64,000 nucleotides of DNA from Otis tarda (taxonomy: Eukaryota > Chordata > Aves > Otidiformes > Otididae). The notes under the pieces were generated by a model. That model had not been told where the DNA came from, did no database searches, and saw nothing but the letters and a program-made list of their open reading frames with translations. The position numbers and the translations under genes are program-made. The stretch spans positions 62,001 through 126,000 of the forward strand of contig JAPMTP010000091.1 of assembly GCA_026413225.1 (NCBI GenBank), in the 5' to 3' direction. Position 1 is the stretch's first letter. Each line of letters begins with the position of its first letter. Positions 33,301 to 47,100 of the stretch are shown here, in pieces.

Positions 33301-36300
33301 TTTTAGTGCTTTGCTTCTTCTGCGCAGCTTGGACAAAGATCATTGCGGCTTTCGCGGTTCAAGTCGTGCAGCGAAGGCAGAGAGCCTCGTCGTCCGGATC
33401 CCCGGAGCTCTGCGGGCAAGAGCGAGACGAGAGCCGCGACAGCTTCGGGTGCGGCCACCTCGCGTCTGGCGGCGAGCATCCGCTGTTCGTCGGTTGGAGG
33501 ACGACTTCCTTCTGCGCGGCTGGTTCCAAGTTGACGGTAACTGCCAGTGTGCCAGCTGTGCAGGATAGTGAAGGGGCTCGACGTTTGTGTGTCCGTAGAT
33601 CTGCTGGAAAGCGCACGTGAAGAGCAGTAAGGGCTTTCAGAGCAGCCGGTTCTCGTGCTGGAGAGTCGCCAGACATCCGCACGTTTAGTGCCTCACCACC
33701 CCAGACAGCTTGGAAAACACGATTGTACCTGTCCCAGCGCAAGCTGTTCAGGACAGCAGCACAGCATTACAATGTTCGTGTGCCTTTCGGGCTGCTAGCA
33801 AGAAACGTCCGCAGCAGGCACTTCTCGTGCGGCAACAGTCGTGCCTTCTACGATCTTTGATGGCCTTTTTTCCTCCGGGCAGCCGGCTGTAGCTGATGAG
33901 AGGTGTTGGTGAGCAAATCATCCATGGAAGAGAAGAGTCGCAATGCTTCTGCGCCGGCAGGGCCGTTGCCAAGAGCGAGTGAAGAGCAGCAAGAGCTTTC
34001 CGTGCTGACCCTTTTCAAGTGAGAGATTGGCCAGACATTTGCTGTTTTAGTGCTTTGCTTCTTCTGCGCAGCTTGGACAAAGATCATTGCGGCTTTCGCG
34101 GTTCAAGTCGTGCAGCGAAGGCAGAGAGCCTCCTCGTCCGGATCCCCGGAGCTCTGCGGCAAAGAGCGAGACGAGAGCCGCGACAGCTTCGGGTGCGGCC
34201 ACCTCGCGTCTGGCGGCGAGCATCCGCTGTTCGTCGGTTGGAGGACGACTTCCTTCTGCGCGGCTGGTTCCAAGTTGACGGTAACTGCCAGTGTGCCAGC
34301 TGTGTAGGACAGTGAAGGTGCTCGACGTTTGTGTGTCCGTAGATCTGCTGGAAAGCGCACGTGAAGAGCAGTAAGGGCTTTCAGAGCAGCCGGTTCTCGT
34401 GCTGGAGAGTCGCCAGACATCCGCACGTTTAGTGCCTCCCCACCCCAGACAGCTTGGAAAACACGATTGTACCTGTCCCAGCGCAAGCTGTTCAGGACAG
34501 CAGCACAGCATTACAATGTTCGTGTGCCTTTCGGGCTGCTAGCAAGAAACGTCCGCAGCAGGCACTTCTCGTGCGGCAACAGTCGTGCCTTCTACGATCT
34601 TTGATGGCCTTTTTTCCTCCGGGCAGCCGGCTGTAGCTGATGAGAGGTGTTGGTGAGCAAATCATCCATGGAAGAGAAGAGTCTCAATGCTTCTGCGCCG
34701 GCAGGGCCGTTGCCAAGAGCGAGTGAAGAGCAGCAAGAGCTTTCCGTGCTGACCCTTTTCAAGTGAGAGATTGGCCAGACATTTGCTGTTTTAGTGCTTT
34801 GCTTCTTCTGCGCAGCTTGGACAAAGATCATTGCGGCTTTCGCGGTTCAAGTCGTGCAGCGAAGGCAGAGAGCCTCCTCGTCCGGATCCCCGGAGCTCTG
34901 CGGCAAAGAGCGAGACGAGAGCCGCGACAGCTTCGGGTGCGGCCACCTCGCGTCTGGCGGCGAGCATCCGCTGTTCGTCGGTTGGAGGACGACTTCCTTC
35001 TGCGCGGCTGGTTCCAAGTTGACGGTAACTGCCAGTGTGCCAGCTGTGTAGGACAGTGAAGGGGCTTGACGTTTGTGTGTCCGTAGATCTGCTGGAAAGC
35101 GCACGTGAAGAGCAGTAAGGGCTTTCAGAGCAGCCGGTTCTCGTGCTGGAGAGTCGCCAGACATCCGCACGTTTAGTGCCTCCCCACCCCAGACAGCTTG
35201 GAAAACACGATTGTACCTGTCCCAGCGCAAGCTGTTCAGGACAGCAGCACAGCATTACAATGTTCGTGTGCCTTTCGGGCTGCTAGCAAGAAACGTCCGC
35301 AGCAGGCACTTCTCGTGCGGCAACAGTCGTGCCTTCTACGATCTTTGATGGCCTTTTTTCCTCCGGGCAGCCGGCTGTAGCTGATGAGAGGTGTTGGTGA
35401 GCAAATCATCCACGGAAGCGAAGAGTCGCAATGCTTCTGCGCCGGCAGGGCCGTTGCCAAGAGCGAGTGAAGAGCAGCAAGAGCTTTCCGTGCTGACCCT
35501 TTTCAAGTGAGAGATTGGCCAGACATTTGCTGTTTTAGTGCTTTGCTTCTTCTGCGCAGCTTGGACAAAGATCATTGCGGCTTTCGCGGTTCAAGTCGTG
35601 CAGCGAAGGCAGAGAGCCTCCTCGTCCGGATCCCCGGAGCTCTGCGGCAAAGAGCGAGACGAGAGCCGCGACAGCTTCGGGTGCGGCCACCTCGCGTCTG
35701 GCGGCGAGCATCCGCTGTTCGTCGGTTGGAGGACGACTTCCTTCTGCGCGGCTGGTTCCAAGTTGACGGTAACTGCCAGTGTGCCAGCTGTGCAGGATAG
35801 TGAAGGGGCTCGACGTTTGTGTGTCCGTAGATCTGCTGGAAAGCGCACGTGAAGAGCAGTAAGGGCTTTCAGAGCAGCCGGTTCTCGTGCTGGAGAGTCG
35901 CCAGACATCCGCACGTTTAGTGCCTCACCACCCCAGACAGCTTGGAAAACACGATTGTACCTGTCCCAGCGCAAGCTGTTCAGGACAGCAGCACAGCATT
36001 ACAATGTTCGTGTGCCTTTCGGGCTGCTAGCAAGAAACGTCCGCAGCAGGCACTTCTCGTGCGGCAACAGTCGTGCCTTCTACGATCTTTGATGGTCTTT
36101 TTTCCTCCGGGCAGCCGGCTGTAGCTGATGAGAGGTGTTGGTGAGCAAATCATCCATGGAAGCGAAGAGTCGCAATGCTTCTGCGCCGGCAGGGCCGTTG
36201 CCAAGAGCGAGTGAAGAGCAGCAAGAGCTTTCCGTGCTGACCCTTTTCAAGTGAGAGATTGGCCAGACATTTGCTGTTTTAGTGCTTTGCTTCTTCTGCG

Positions 36301-36700
36301 CAGCTTGGACAAAGATCATTGCGGCTTTCGCGGTTCAAGTCGTGCAGCGAAGGCAGAGAGCCTCCTCGTCCGGATCCCCGGAGCTCTGCGGCAAAGAGCG
36401 AGACGAGAGCCGCGACAGCTTCGGGTGCGGCCACCTCGCGTCTGGCGGCGAGCATCCGCTGTTCGTCGGTTGGAGGACGACTTCCTTCTGCGCGGCTGGT
36501 TCCAAGTTGACGGTAACTGCCAGTGTGCCAGCTGTGTAGGACAGTGAAGGTGCTCGACGTTTGTGTGTCCGTAGATCTGCTGGAAAGCGCACGTGAAGAG
36601 CAGTAAGGGCTTTCAGAGCAGCCGGTTCTCGTGCTGGAGAGTCGCCAGACATCCGCACGTTTAGTGCCTCCCCACCCCAGACAGCTTGGAAAACACGATT
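24311..36700 (+). repeat. Four-unit super-period (2,976 bp) in the left part of the 744-bp array
   Basis: Rare variants recur every four units. CCTCACCACCCC (normally CCTCCCCACCCC) is at about 24765, 27741, 30717, 33692 and 35924. GAAGGTGCTCGAC (normally GGGGCTCGAC) is at about 28366, 31342, 34317 and 36549. Spacings are 2,976, 2,976 (one base less where a T is lost) and finally 2,232 (three units). Four-unit blocks were therefore amplified, and the last one lost a unit. Confidence 0.88.
25055..25798 (+). repeat. Representative 744-bp unit: tetramer of ~186-bp blocks
   Basis: A CAGC(T/C)(T/G)G-type anchor occurs at 25143 (cgCAGCTTGG), 25334 (cgCGGCTGG), 25524 (gaCAGCTTGG), 25698 (ggCAGCCGG) and again at 25887, with spacings of 192, 190, 174 and 189. 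Block starts also match: GAAGAGCAGCAAGAGCTTT at 25055 and GAAGAGCAGTAAGGGCTTT at 25437. The first is nearly the GAGGAGCAGCAAGAGCTTG of the 191-bp satellite, read on its minus strand. The fourth block matches that satellite best: GGCACTTCTCGTGCGGCAAC against GGCACTTTTGGTGTGGGAGC, followed in both by a T-run and the anchor. Confidence 0.82.
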
Positions 36701-39700
36701 GTACCTGTCCCAGCGCAAGCTGTTCAGGACAGCAGCACAGCATTACAATGTTCGTGTGCCTTTCGGGCTGCTAGCAAGAAACGTCCGCAGCAGGCACTTC
36801 TCGTGCGGCAACAGTCGTGCCTTCTACGATCTTTGATGGCCTTTTTTCCTCCGGGCAGCCGGCTGTAGCTGATGAGAGGTGTTGGTGAGCAAATCATCCA
36901 TGGAAGAGAAGAGTCGCAATGCTTCTGCGCCGGCAGGGCCGTTGCCAAGAGCGAGTGAAGAGCAGCAAGAGCTTTCCGTGCTGACCCTTTTCAAGTGAGA
37001 GATTGGCCAGACATTTGCTGTTTTAGTGCTTTGCTTCTTCTGCGCAGCTTGGACAAAGATCATTGCGGCTTTCGCGGTTCAAGTCGTGCAGCGAAGGCAG
37101 AGAGCCTCCTCGTCCGGATCCCCGGAGCTCTGCGGCAAAGAGCGAGACGAGAGCCGCGACAGCTTCGGGTGCGGCCACCTCGCGTCTGGCGGCGAGCATC
37201 CGCTGTTCGTCGGTTGGAGGACGACTTCCTTCTGCGCGGCTGGTTCCAAGTTGACGGTAACTGCCAGTGTGCCAGCTGTGTAGGATAGTGAAGGGGCTTG
37301 ACGTTTGTGTGTCCGTAGATCTGCTAGAAAGCGCACGTGAAGAGCAGTAAGGGCTTTCAGAGCAGCCGGTTCTCGTGCTGGAGAGTCGCCAGACATCCGC
37401 ACGTTTAGTGCCTCCCCACCCCAGACAGCTTGGAAAACACGATTGTACCTGTCCCAGCGCAAGCTGTTCAGGACAGCAGCACAGCATTACAATGTTCGTG
37501 TGCCTTTCGGGCTGCTAGCAAGAAACGTCCGCAGCAGGCACTTCTCGTGCGGCAACAGTCGTGCCTTCTACGATCTTTGATGGCCTTTTTTCCTCCGGGC
37601 AGCCGGCTGTAGCTGATGAGAGGTGTTGGTGAGCAAATCATCCACGGAAGCGAAGAGTCGCAATGCTTCTGCGCCGGCAGGGCCGTTGCCAAGAGCGAGT
37701 GAAGAGCAGCAAGAGCTTTCCGTGCTGACCCTTTTCAAGTGAGAGATTGGCCAGACATTTGCTGTTTTAGTGCTTTGCTTCTTCTGCGCAGCTTGGACAA
37801 AGATCATTGCGGCTTTCGCGGTTCAAGTCGTGCAGCGAAGGCAGAGAGCCTCCTCGTCCGGATCCCCGGAGCTCTGCGGCAAAGAGCGAGACGAGAGCCG
37901 CGACAGCTTCGGGTGCGGCCACCTCGCGTCTGGCGGCGAGCATCCGCTGTTCGTCGGTTGGAGGACGACTTCCTTCTGCGCGGCTGGTTCCAAGTTGACG
38001 GTAACTGCCAGTGTGCCAGCTGTGTAGGATAGTGAAGGGGCTCGACGTTTGTGTGTCCGTAGATCTGCTGGAAAGCGCACGTGAAGAGCAGTAAGGGCTT
38101 TCAGAGCAGCCGGTTCTCGTGCTGGAGAGTCGCCAGACATCCGCACGTTTAGTGCCTCCCCACCCCAGACAGCTTGGAAAACACGATTGTACCTGTCCCA
38201 GCGCAAGCTGTTCAGGACAGCAGCACAGCATTACAATGTTCGTGTGCCTTTCGGGCTGCTAGCAAGAAACGTCCGCAGCAGGCACTTCTCGTGCGGCAAC
38301 AGTCGTGCCTTCTACGATCTTTGATGGCCTTTTTTCCTCCGGGCAGCCGGCTGTAGCTGATGAGAGGTGTTGGTGAGCAAATCATCCACGGAAGCGAAGA
38401 GTCGCAATGCTTCTGCGCCGGCAGGGCCGTTGCCAAGAGCGAGTGAAGAGCAGCAAGAGCTTTCCGTGCTGACCCTTTTCAAGTGAGAGATTGGCCAGAC
38501 ATTTGCTGTTTTAGTGCTTTGCTTCTTCTGCGCAGCTTGGACAAAGATCATTGCGGCTTTCGCGGTTCAAGTCGTGCAGCGAAGGCAGAGAGCCTCCTCG
38601 TCCGGATCCCCGGAGCTCTGCGGCAAAGAGCGAGACGAGAGCCGCGACAGCTTCGGGTGCGGCCACCTCGCGTCTGGCGGCGAGCATCCGCTGTTCGTCG
38701 GTTGGAGGACGACTTCCTTCTGCGCGGCTGGTTCCAAGTTGACGGTAACTGCCAGTGTGCCAGCTGTGTAGGATAGTGAAGGGGCTCGACGTTTGTGTGT
38801 CCGTAGATCTGCTGGAAAGCGCACGTGAAGAGCAGTAAGGGCTTTCAGAGCAGCCGGTTCTCGTGCTGGAGAGTCGCCAGACATCCGCACGTTTAGTGCC
38901 TCCCCACCCCAGACAGCTTGGAAAACACGATTGTACCTGTCCCAGCGCAAGCTGTTCAGGACAGCAGCACAGCATTACAATGTTCGTGTGCCTTTCGGGC
39001 TGCTAGCAAGAAACGTCCGCAGCAGGCACTTCTCGTGCGGCAACAGTCATGCCTTCTACGATCTTTGATGGCCTTTTTTCCTCCGGGCAGCCGGCTGTAG
39101 CTGATGAGAGGTGTTGGTGAGCAAATCATCCACGGAAGCGAAGAGTCGCAATGCTTCTGCGCCGGCAGGGCCGTTGCCAAGAGCGAGTGAAGAGCAGCAA
39201 GAGCTTTCCGTGCTGACCCTTTTCAAGTGAGAGATTGGCCAGACATTTGCTGTTTTAGTGCTTTGCTTCTTCTGCGCAGCTTGGACAAAGATCATTGCGG
39301 CTTTCGCGGTTCAAGTCGTGCAGCGAAGGCAGAGAGCCTCCTCGTCCGGATCCCCGGAGCTCTGCGGCAAAGAGCGAGACGAGAGCCGCGACAGCTTCGG
39401 GTGCGGCCACCTCGCGTCTGGCGGCGAGCATCCGCTGTTCGTCGGTTGGAGGACGACTTCCTTCTGCGCGGCTGGTTCCAAGTTGACGGTAACTGCCAGT
39501 GTGCCAGCTGTGTAGGATAGTGAAGGGGCTCGACGTTTGTGTGTCCGTAGATCTGCTGGAAAGCGCACGTGAAGAGCAGTAAGGGCTTTCAGAGCAGCCG
39601 GTTCTCGTGCTGGAGAGTCGCCAGACATCCGCACGTTTAGTGCCTCCCCACCCCAGACAGCTTGGAAAACACGATTGTACCTGTCCCAGCGCAAGCTGTT

Positions 39701-41149
39701 CAGGAAAGCAGCACAGCATTACAATGTTCGTGTGCCTTTCGGGCTGCTAGCAAGAAACGTCCGCAGCAGGCACTTCTCGTGCGGCAACAGTCGTGCCTTC
39801 TACGATCTTTGATGGCCTTTTTTCCTCCGGGCAGCCGGCTGTAGCTGATGAGAGGTGTTGGTGAGCAAATCATCCATGGAAGAGAAGAGTCGCAATGCTT
39901 CTGCGCCGGCAGGGCCGTTGCCAAGAGCGAGTGAAGAGCAGCAAGAGCTTTCCGTGCTGACCCTTTTCAAGTGAGAGATTGGCCAGACATTTGCTGTTTT
40001 AGTGCTTTGCTTCTTCTGCGCAGCTTGGACAAAGATCATTGCGGCTTTCGCGGTTCAAGTCGTGCAGCGAAGGCAGAGAGCCTCCTCGTCCGGATCCCCG
40101 GAGCTCTGCGGCAAAGAGCGAGACGAGAGCCGCGACAGCTTCGGGTGCGGCCACCTCGCGTCTGGCGGCGAGCATCCGCTGTTCGTCGGTTGGAGGACGA
40201 CTTCCTTCTGCGCGGCTGGTTCCAAGTTGACGGTAACTGCCAGTGTGCCAGCTGTGTAGGATAGTGAAGGGGCTCGACGTTTGTGTGTCCGTAGATCTGC
40301 TGGAAAGCGCACGTGAAGAGCAGTAAGGGCTTTCAGAGCAGCCGGTTCTCGTGCTGGAGAGTCGCCAGACATCCGCACGTTTAGTGCCTCCCCACCCCGG
40401 ACAGCTTGGAACACACGATTGTACCTGTCCCAGCGCAAGCTGTTCAGGACAGCAGCACAGCATTACAATGTTCGTGTGCCTTTCGGGCTGCTAGCAAGAA
40501 ACGTCCGCAGCAGGCACTTCTCGTGCGGCAACAGTCGTGCCTTCTACGATCTTTGATGGCCTTTTTTCCTCCGGGCAGCCGGCTGTAGCTGATGAGAGGT
40601 GTTGGTGAGCAAATCATCCATGGAAGAGAAGAGTCGCAATGCTTCTGCGCCGGCAGGGCCGTTGCCAAGAGCGAGTGAAGAGCAGCAAGAGCTTTCCGTG
40701 CTGACCCTTTTCAAGTGAGAGATTGGCCAGACATTTGCTGTTTTAGTGCTTTGCTTCTTCTGCGCAGCTTGGACAAAGATCATTGCGGCTTTCGCGGTTC
40801 AAGTCGTGCAGCGAAGGCAGAGAGCCTCCTCGTCCGGATCCCCGGAGCTCTGCGGCAAAGAGCGAGACGAGAGCCGCGACAGCTTCGGGTGCGGCCACCT
40901 CGCGTCTGGCGGCGAGCATCCGCTGTTCGTCGGTTGGAGGACGACTTCCTTCTGCGCGGCTGGTTCCAAGTTGACGGTAACTGCCAGTGTGCCAGCTGTG
41001 TAGGATAGTGAAGGGGCTCGACGTTTGTGTGTCCGTAGATCTGCTGGAAAGCGCACGTGAAGAGCAGTAAGGGCTTTCAGAGCAGCCGGTTCTCGTGCTG
41101 GAGAGTCGCCAGACATCCGCACGTTTAGTGCCTCCCCACCCCAGACAGC

Positions 41150-44100
41150 TTGGAAAACACGATTGTACCTGTCCCAGCGCAAGCTGTTCAGGACAGCAGC
41201 ACAGCATTACAATGTTCGTGTGCCTTTCGGGCTGCTAGCAAGAAACGTCCGCAGCAGGCACTTCTCGTGCGGCAACAGTCATGCCTTCTACGATCTTTGA
41301 TGGCCTTTTTTCCTCCGGGCAGCCGGCTGTAGCTGATGAGAGGTGTTGGTGAGCAAATCATCCACGGAAGCGAAGAGTCGCAATGCTTCTGCGCCGGCAG
41401 GGCCGTTGCCAAGAGCGAGTGAAGAGCAGCAAGAGCTTTCCGTGCTGACCCTTTTCAAGTGAGAGATTGGCCAGACATTTGCTGTTTTAGTGCTTTGCTT
41501 CTTCTGCGCAGCTTGGACAAAGATCATTGCGGCTTTCGCGGTTCAAGTCGTGCAGCGAAGGCAGAGAGCCTCCTCGTCCGGATCCCCGGAGCTCTGCGGC
41601 AAAGAGCGAGACGAGAGCCGCGACAGCTTCGGGTGCGGCCACCTCGCGTCTGGCGGCGAGCATCCGCTGTTCGTCGGTTGGAGGACGACTTCCTTCTGCG
41701 CGGCTGGTTCCAAGTTGACGGTAACTGCCAGTGTGCCAGCTGTGTAGGATAGTGAAGGGGCTCGACGTTTGTGTGTCCGTAGATCTGCTGGAAAGCGCAC
41801 GTGAAGAGCAGTAAGGGCTTTCAGAGCAGCCGGTTCTCGTGCTGGAGAGTCGCCAGACATCCGCACGTTTAGTGCCTCCCCACCCCGGACAGCTTGGAAC
41901 ACACGATTGTACCTGTCCCAGCGCAAGCTGTTCAGGAAAGCAGCACAGCATTACAATGTTCGTGTGCCTTTCGGGCTGCTAGCAAGAAACGTCCGCAGCA
42001 GGCACTTCTCGTGCGGCAACAGTCGTGCCTTCTACGATCTTTGATGGCCTTTTTTCCTCCGGGCAGCCGGCTGTAGCTGATGAGAGGTGTTGGTGAGCAA
42101 ATCATCCATGGAAGAGAAGAGTCGCAATGCTTCTGCGCCGGCAGGGCCGTTGCCAAGAGCGAGTGAAGAGCAGCAAGAGCTTTCCGTGCTGACCCTTTTC
42201 AAGTGAGAGATTGGCCAGACATTTGCTGTTTTAGTGCTTTGCTTCTTCTGCGCAGCTTGGACAAAGATCATTGCGGCTTTCGCGGTTCAAGTCGTGCAGC
42301 GAAGGCAGAGAGCCTCCTCGTCCGGATCCCCGGAGCTCTGCGGCAAAGAGCGAGACGAGAGCCGCGACAGCTTCGGGTGCGGCCACCTCGCGTCTGGCGG
42401 CGAGCATCCGCTGTTCGTCGGTTGGAGGACGACTTCCTTCTGCGCGGCTGGTTCCAAGTTGACGGTAACTGCCAGTGTGCCAGCTGTGTAGGATAGTGAA
42501 GGGGCTCGACGTTTGTGTGTCCGTAGATCTGCTGGAAAGCGCACGTGAAGAGCAGTAAGGGCTTTCAGAGCAGCCGGTTCTCGTGCTGGAGAGTCGCCAG
42601 ACATCCGCACGTTTAGTGCCTCCCCACCCCGGACAGCTTGGAACACACGATTGTACCTGTCCCAGCGCAAGCTGTTCAGGAAAGCAGCACAGCATTACAA
42701 TGTTCGTGTGCCTTTCGGGCTGCTAGCAAGAAACGTCCGCAGCAGGCACTTCTCGTGCGGCAACAGTCGTGCCTTCTACGATCTTTGATGGCCTTTTTTC
42801 CTCCGGGCAGCCGGCTGTAGCTGATGAGAGGTGTTGGTGAGCAAATCATCCATGGAAGAGAAGAGTCGCAATGCTTCTGCGCCGGCAGGGCCGTTGCCAA
42901 GAGCGAGTGAAGAGCAGCAAGAGCTTTCCGTGCTGACCCTTTTCAAGTGAGAGATTGGCCAGACATTTGCTGTTTTAGTGCTTTGCTTCTTCTGCGCAGC
43001 TTGGACAAAGATCATTGCGGCTTTCGCGGTTCAAGTCGTGCAGCGAAGGCAGAGAGCCTCCTCGTCCGGATCCCCGGAGCTCTGCGGCAAAGAGCGAGAC
43101 GAGAGCCGCGACAGCTTCGGGTGCGGCCACCTCGCGTCTGGCGGCGAGCATCCGCTGTTCGTCGGTTGGAGGACGACTTCCTTCTGCGCGGCTGGTTCCA
43201 AGTTGACGGTAACTGCCAGTGTGCCAGCTGTGTAGGATAGTGAAGGGGCTCGACGTTTGTGTGTCCGTAGATCTGCTGGAAAGCGCACGTGAAGAGCAGT
43301 AAGGGCTTTCAGAGCAGCCGGTTCTCGTGCTGGAGAGTCGCCAGACATCCGCACGTTTAGTGCCTCCCCACCCCGGACAGCTTGGAACACACGATTGTAC
43401 CTGTCCCAGCGCAAGCTGTTCAGGACAGCAGCACAGCATTACAATGTTCGTGTGCCTTTCGGGCTGCTAGCAAGAAACGTCCGCAGCAGGCACTTCTCGT
43501 GCGGCAACAGTCGTGCCTTCTACGATCTTTGATGGCCTTTTTTCCTCCGGGCAGCCGGCTGTAGCTGATGAGAGGTGTTGGTGAGCAAATCATCCATGGA
43601 AGAGAAGAGTCGCAATGCTTCTGCGCCGGCAGGGCCGTTGCCAAGAGCGAGTGAAGAGCAGCAAGAGCTTTCCGTGCTGACCCTTTTCAAGTGAGAGATT
43701 GGCCAGACATTTGCTGTTTTAGTGCTTTGCTTCTTCTGCGCAGCTTGGACAAAGATCATTGCGGCTTTCGCGGTTCAAGTCGTGCAGCGAAGGCAGAGAG
43801 CCTCCTCGTCCGGATCCCCGGAGCTCTGCGGCAAAGAGCGAGACGAGAGCCGCGACAGCTTCGGGTGCGGCCACCTCGCGTCTGGCGGCGAGCATCCGCT
43901 GTTCGTCGGTTGGAGGACGACTTCCTTCTGCGCGGCTGGTTCCAAGTTGACGGTAACTGCCAGTGTGCCAGCTGTGTAGGATAGTGAAGGGGCTCGACGT
44001 TTGTGTGTCCGTAGATCTGCTGGAAAGCGCACGTGAAGAGCAGTAAGGGCTTTCAGAGCAGCCGGTTCTCGTGCTGGAGAGTCGCCAGACATCCGCACGT

Positions 44101-47100
44101 TTAGTGCCTCCCCACCCCAGACAGCTTGGAAAACACGATTGTACCTGTCCCAGCGCAAGCTGTTCAGGAAAGCAGCACAGCATTACAATGTTCGTGCGCC
44201 TTTCGGGCTGCTAGCAAGAAACGTCCGCAGCAGGCACTTCTCGTGCGGCAACAGTCGTGCCTTCTACGATCTTTGATGGCCTTTTTTCCTCCGGGCAGCC
44301 GGCTGTAGCTGATGAGAGGTGTTGGTGAGCAAATCATCCATGGAAGAGAAGAGTCGCAATGCTTCTGCGCCGGCAGGGCCGTTGCCAAGAGCGAGTGAAG
44401 AGCAGCAAGAGCTTTCCGTGCTGACCCTTTTCAAGTGAGAGATTGGCCAGACATTTGCTGTTTTAGTGCTTTGCTTCTTCTGCGCAGCTTGGACAAAGAT
44501 CATTGCGGCTTTCGCGGTTCAAGTCGTGCAGCGAAGGCAGAGAGCCTCCTCGTCCGGATCCCCGGAGCTCTGCGGCAAAGAGCGAGACGAGAGCCGCGAC
44601 AGCTTCGGGTGCGGCCACCTCGCGTCTGGCGGCGAGCATCCGCTGTTCGTCGGTTGGAGGACGACTTCCTTCTGCGCGGCTGGTTCCAAGTTGACGGTAA
44701 CTGCCAGTGTGCCAGCTGTGTAGGATAGTGAAGGGGCTCGACGTTTGTGTGTCCGTAGATCTGCTGGAAAGCGCACGTGAAGAGCAGTAAGGGCTTTCAG
44801 AGCAGCCGGTTCTCGTGCTGGAGAGTCGCCAGACATCCGCACGTTTAGTGCCTCCCCACCCCGGACAGCTTGGAACACACGATTGTACCTGTCCCAGCGC
44901 AAGCTGTTCAGGAAAGCAGCACAGCATTACAATGTTCGTGTGCCTTTCGGGCTGCTAGCAAGAAACGTCCGCAGCAGGCACTTCTCGTGCGGCAACAGTC
45001 GTGCCTTCTACGATCTTTGATGGCCTTTTTTCCTCCGGGCAGCCGGCTGTAGCTGATGAGAGGTGTTGGTGAGCAAATCATCCATGGAAGAGAAGAGTCG
45101 CAATGCTTCTGCGCCGGCAGGGCCGTTGCCAAGAGCGAGTGAAGAGCAGCAAGAGCTTTCCGTGCTGACCCTTTTCAAGTGAGAGATTGGCCAGACATTT
45201 GCTGTTTTAGTGCTTTGCTTCTTCTGCGCAGCTTGGACAAAGATCATTGCGGCTTTCGCGGTTCAAGTCGTGCAGCGAAGGCAGAGAGCCTCCTCGTCCG
45301 GATCCCCGGAGCTCTGCGGCAAAGAGCGAGACGAGAGCCGCGACAGCTTCGGGTGCGGCCACCTCGCGTCTGGCGGCGAGCATCCGCTGTTCGTCGGTTG
45401 GAGGACGACTTCCTTCTGCGCGGCTGGTTCCAAGTTGACGGTAACTGCCAGTGTGCCAGCTGTGTAGGATAGTGAAGGGGCTCGACGTTTGTGTGTCCGT
45501 AGATCTGCTGGAAAGCGCACGTGAAGAGCAGTAAGGGCTTTCAGAGCAGCCGGTTCTCGTGCTGGAGAGTCGCCAGACATCCGCACGTTTAGTGCCTCCC
45601 CACCCCAGACAGCTTGGAAAACACGATTGTACCTGTCCCAGCGCAAGCTGTTCAGGACAGCAGCACAGCATTACAATGTTCGTGTGCCTTTCGGGCTGCT
45701 AGCAAGAAACGTCCGCAGCAGGCACTTCTCGTGCGGCAACAGTCATGCCTTCTACGATCTTTGATGGCCTTTTTTCCTCCGGGCAGCCGGCTGTAGCTGA
45801 TGAGAGGTGTTGGTGAGCAAATCATCCACGGAAGCGAAGAGTCGCAATGCTTCTGCGCCGGCAGGGCCGTTGCCAAGAGCGAGTGAAGAGCAGCAAGAGC
45901 TTTCCGTGCTGACCCTTTTCAAGTGAGAGATTGGCCAGACATTTGCTGTTTTAGTGCTTTGCTTCTTCTGCGCAGCTTGGACAAAGATCATTGCGGCTTT
46001 CGCGGTTCAAGTCGTGCAGCGAAGGCAGAGAGCCTCCTCGTCCGGATCCCCGGAGCTCTGCGGCAAAGAGCGAGACGAGAGCCGCGACAGCTTCGGGTGC
46101 GGCCACCTCGCGTCTGGCGGCGAGCATCCGCTGTTCGTCGGTTGGAGGACGACTTCCTTCTGCGCGGCTGGTTCCAAGTTGACGGTAACTGCCAGTGTGC
46201 CAGCTGTGTAGGATAGTGAAGGGGCTCGACGTTTGTGTGTCCGTAGATCTGCTGGAAAGCGCACGTGAAGAGCAGTAAGGGCTTTCAGAGCAGCCGGTTC
46301 TCGTGCTGGAGAGTCGCCAGACATCCGCACGTTTAGTGCCTCCCCACCCCGGACAGCTTGGAACACACGATTGTACCTGTCCCAGCGCAAGCTGTTCAGG
46401 AAAGCAGCACAGCATTACAATGTTCGTGTGCCTTTCGGGCTGCTAGCAAGAAACGTCCGCAGCAGGCACTTCTCGTGCGGCAACAGTCGTGCCTTCTACG
46501 ATCTTTGATGGCCTTTTTTCCTCCGGGCAGCCGGCTGTAGCTGATGAGAGGTGTTGGTGAGCAAATCATCCATGGAAGAGAAGAGTCGCAATGCTTCTGC
46601 GCCGGCAGGGCCGTTGCCAAGAGCGAGTGAAGAGCAGCAAGAGCTTTCCGTGCTGACCCTTTTCAAGTGAGAGATTGGCCAGACATTTGCTGTTTTAGTG
46701 CTTTGCTTCTTCTGCGCAGCTTGGACAAAGATCATTGCGGCTTTCGCGGTTCAAGTCGTGCAGCGAAGGCAGAGAGCCTCCTCGTCCGGATCCCCGGAGC
46801 TCTGCGGCAAAGAGCGAGACGAGAGCCGCGACAGCTTCGGGTGCGGCCACCTCGCGTCTGGCGGCGAGCATCCGCTGTTCGTCGGTTGGAGGACGACTTC
46901 CTTCTGCGCGGCTGGTTCCAAGTTGACGGTAACTGCCAGTGTGCCAGCTGTGTAGGATAGTGAAGGGGCTCGACGTTTGTGTGTCCGTAGATCTGCTGGA
47001 AAGCGCACGTGAAGAGCAGTAAGGGCTTTCAGAGCAGCCGGTTCTCGTGCTGGAGAGTCGCCAGACATCCGCACGTTTAGTGCCTCCCCACCCCGGACAG

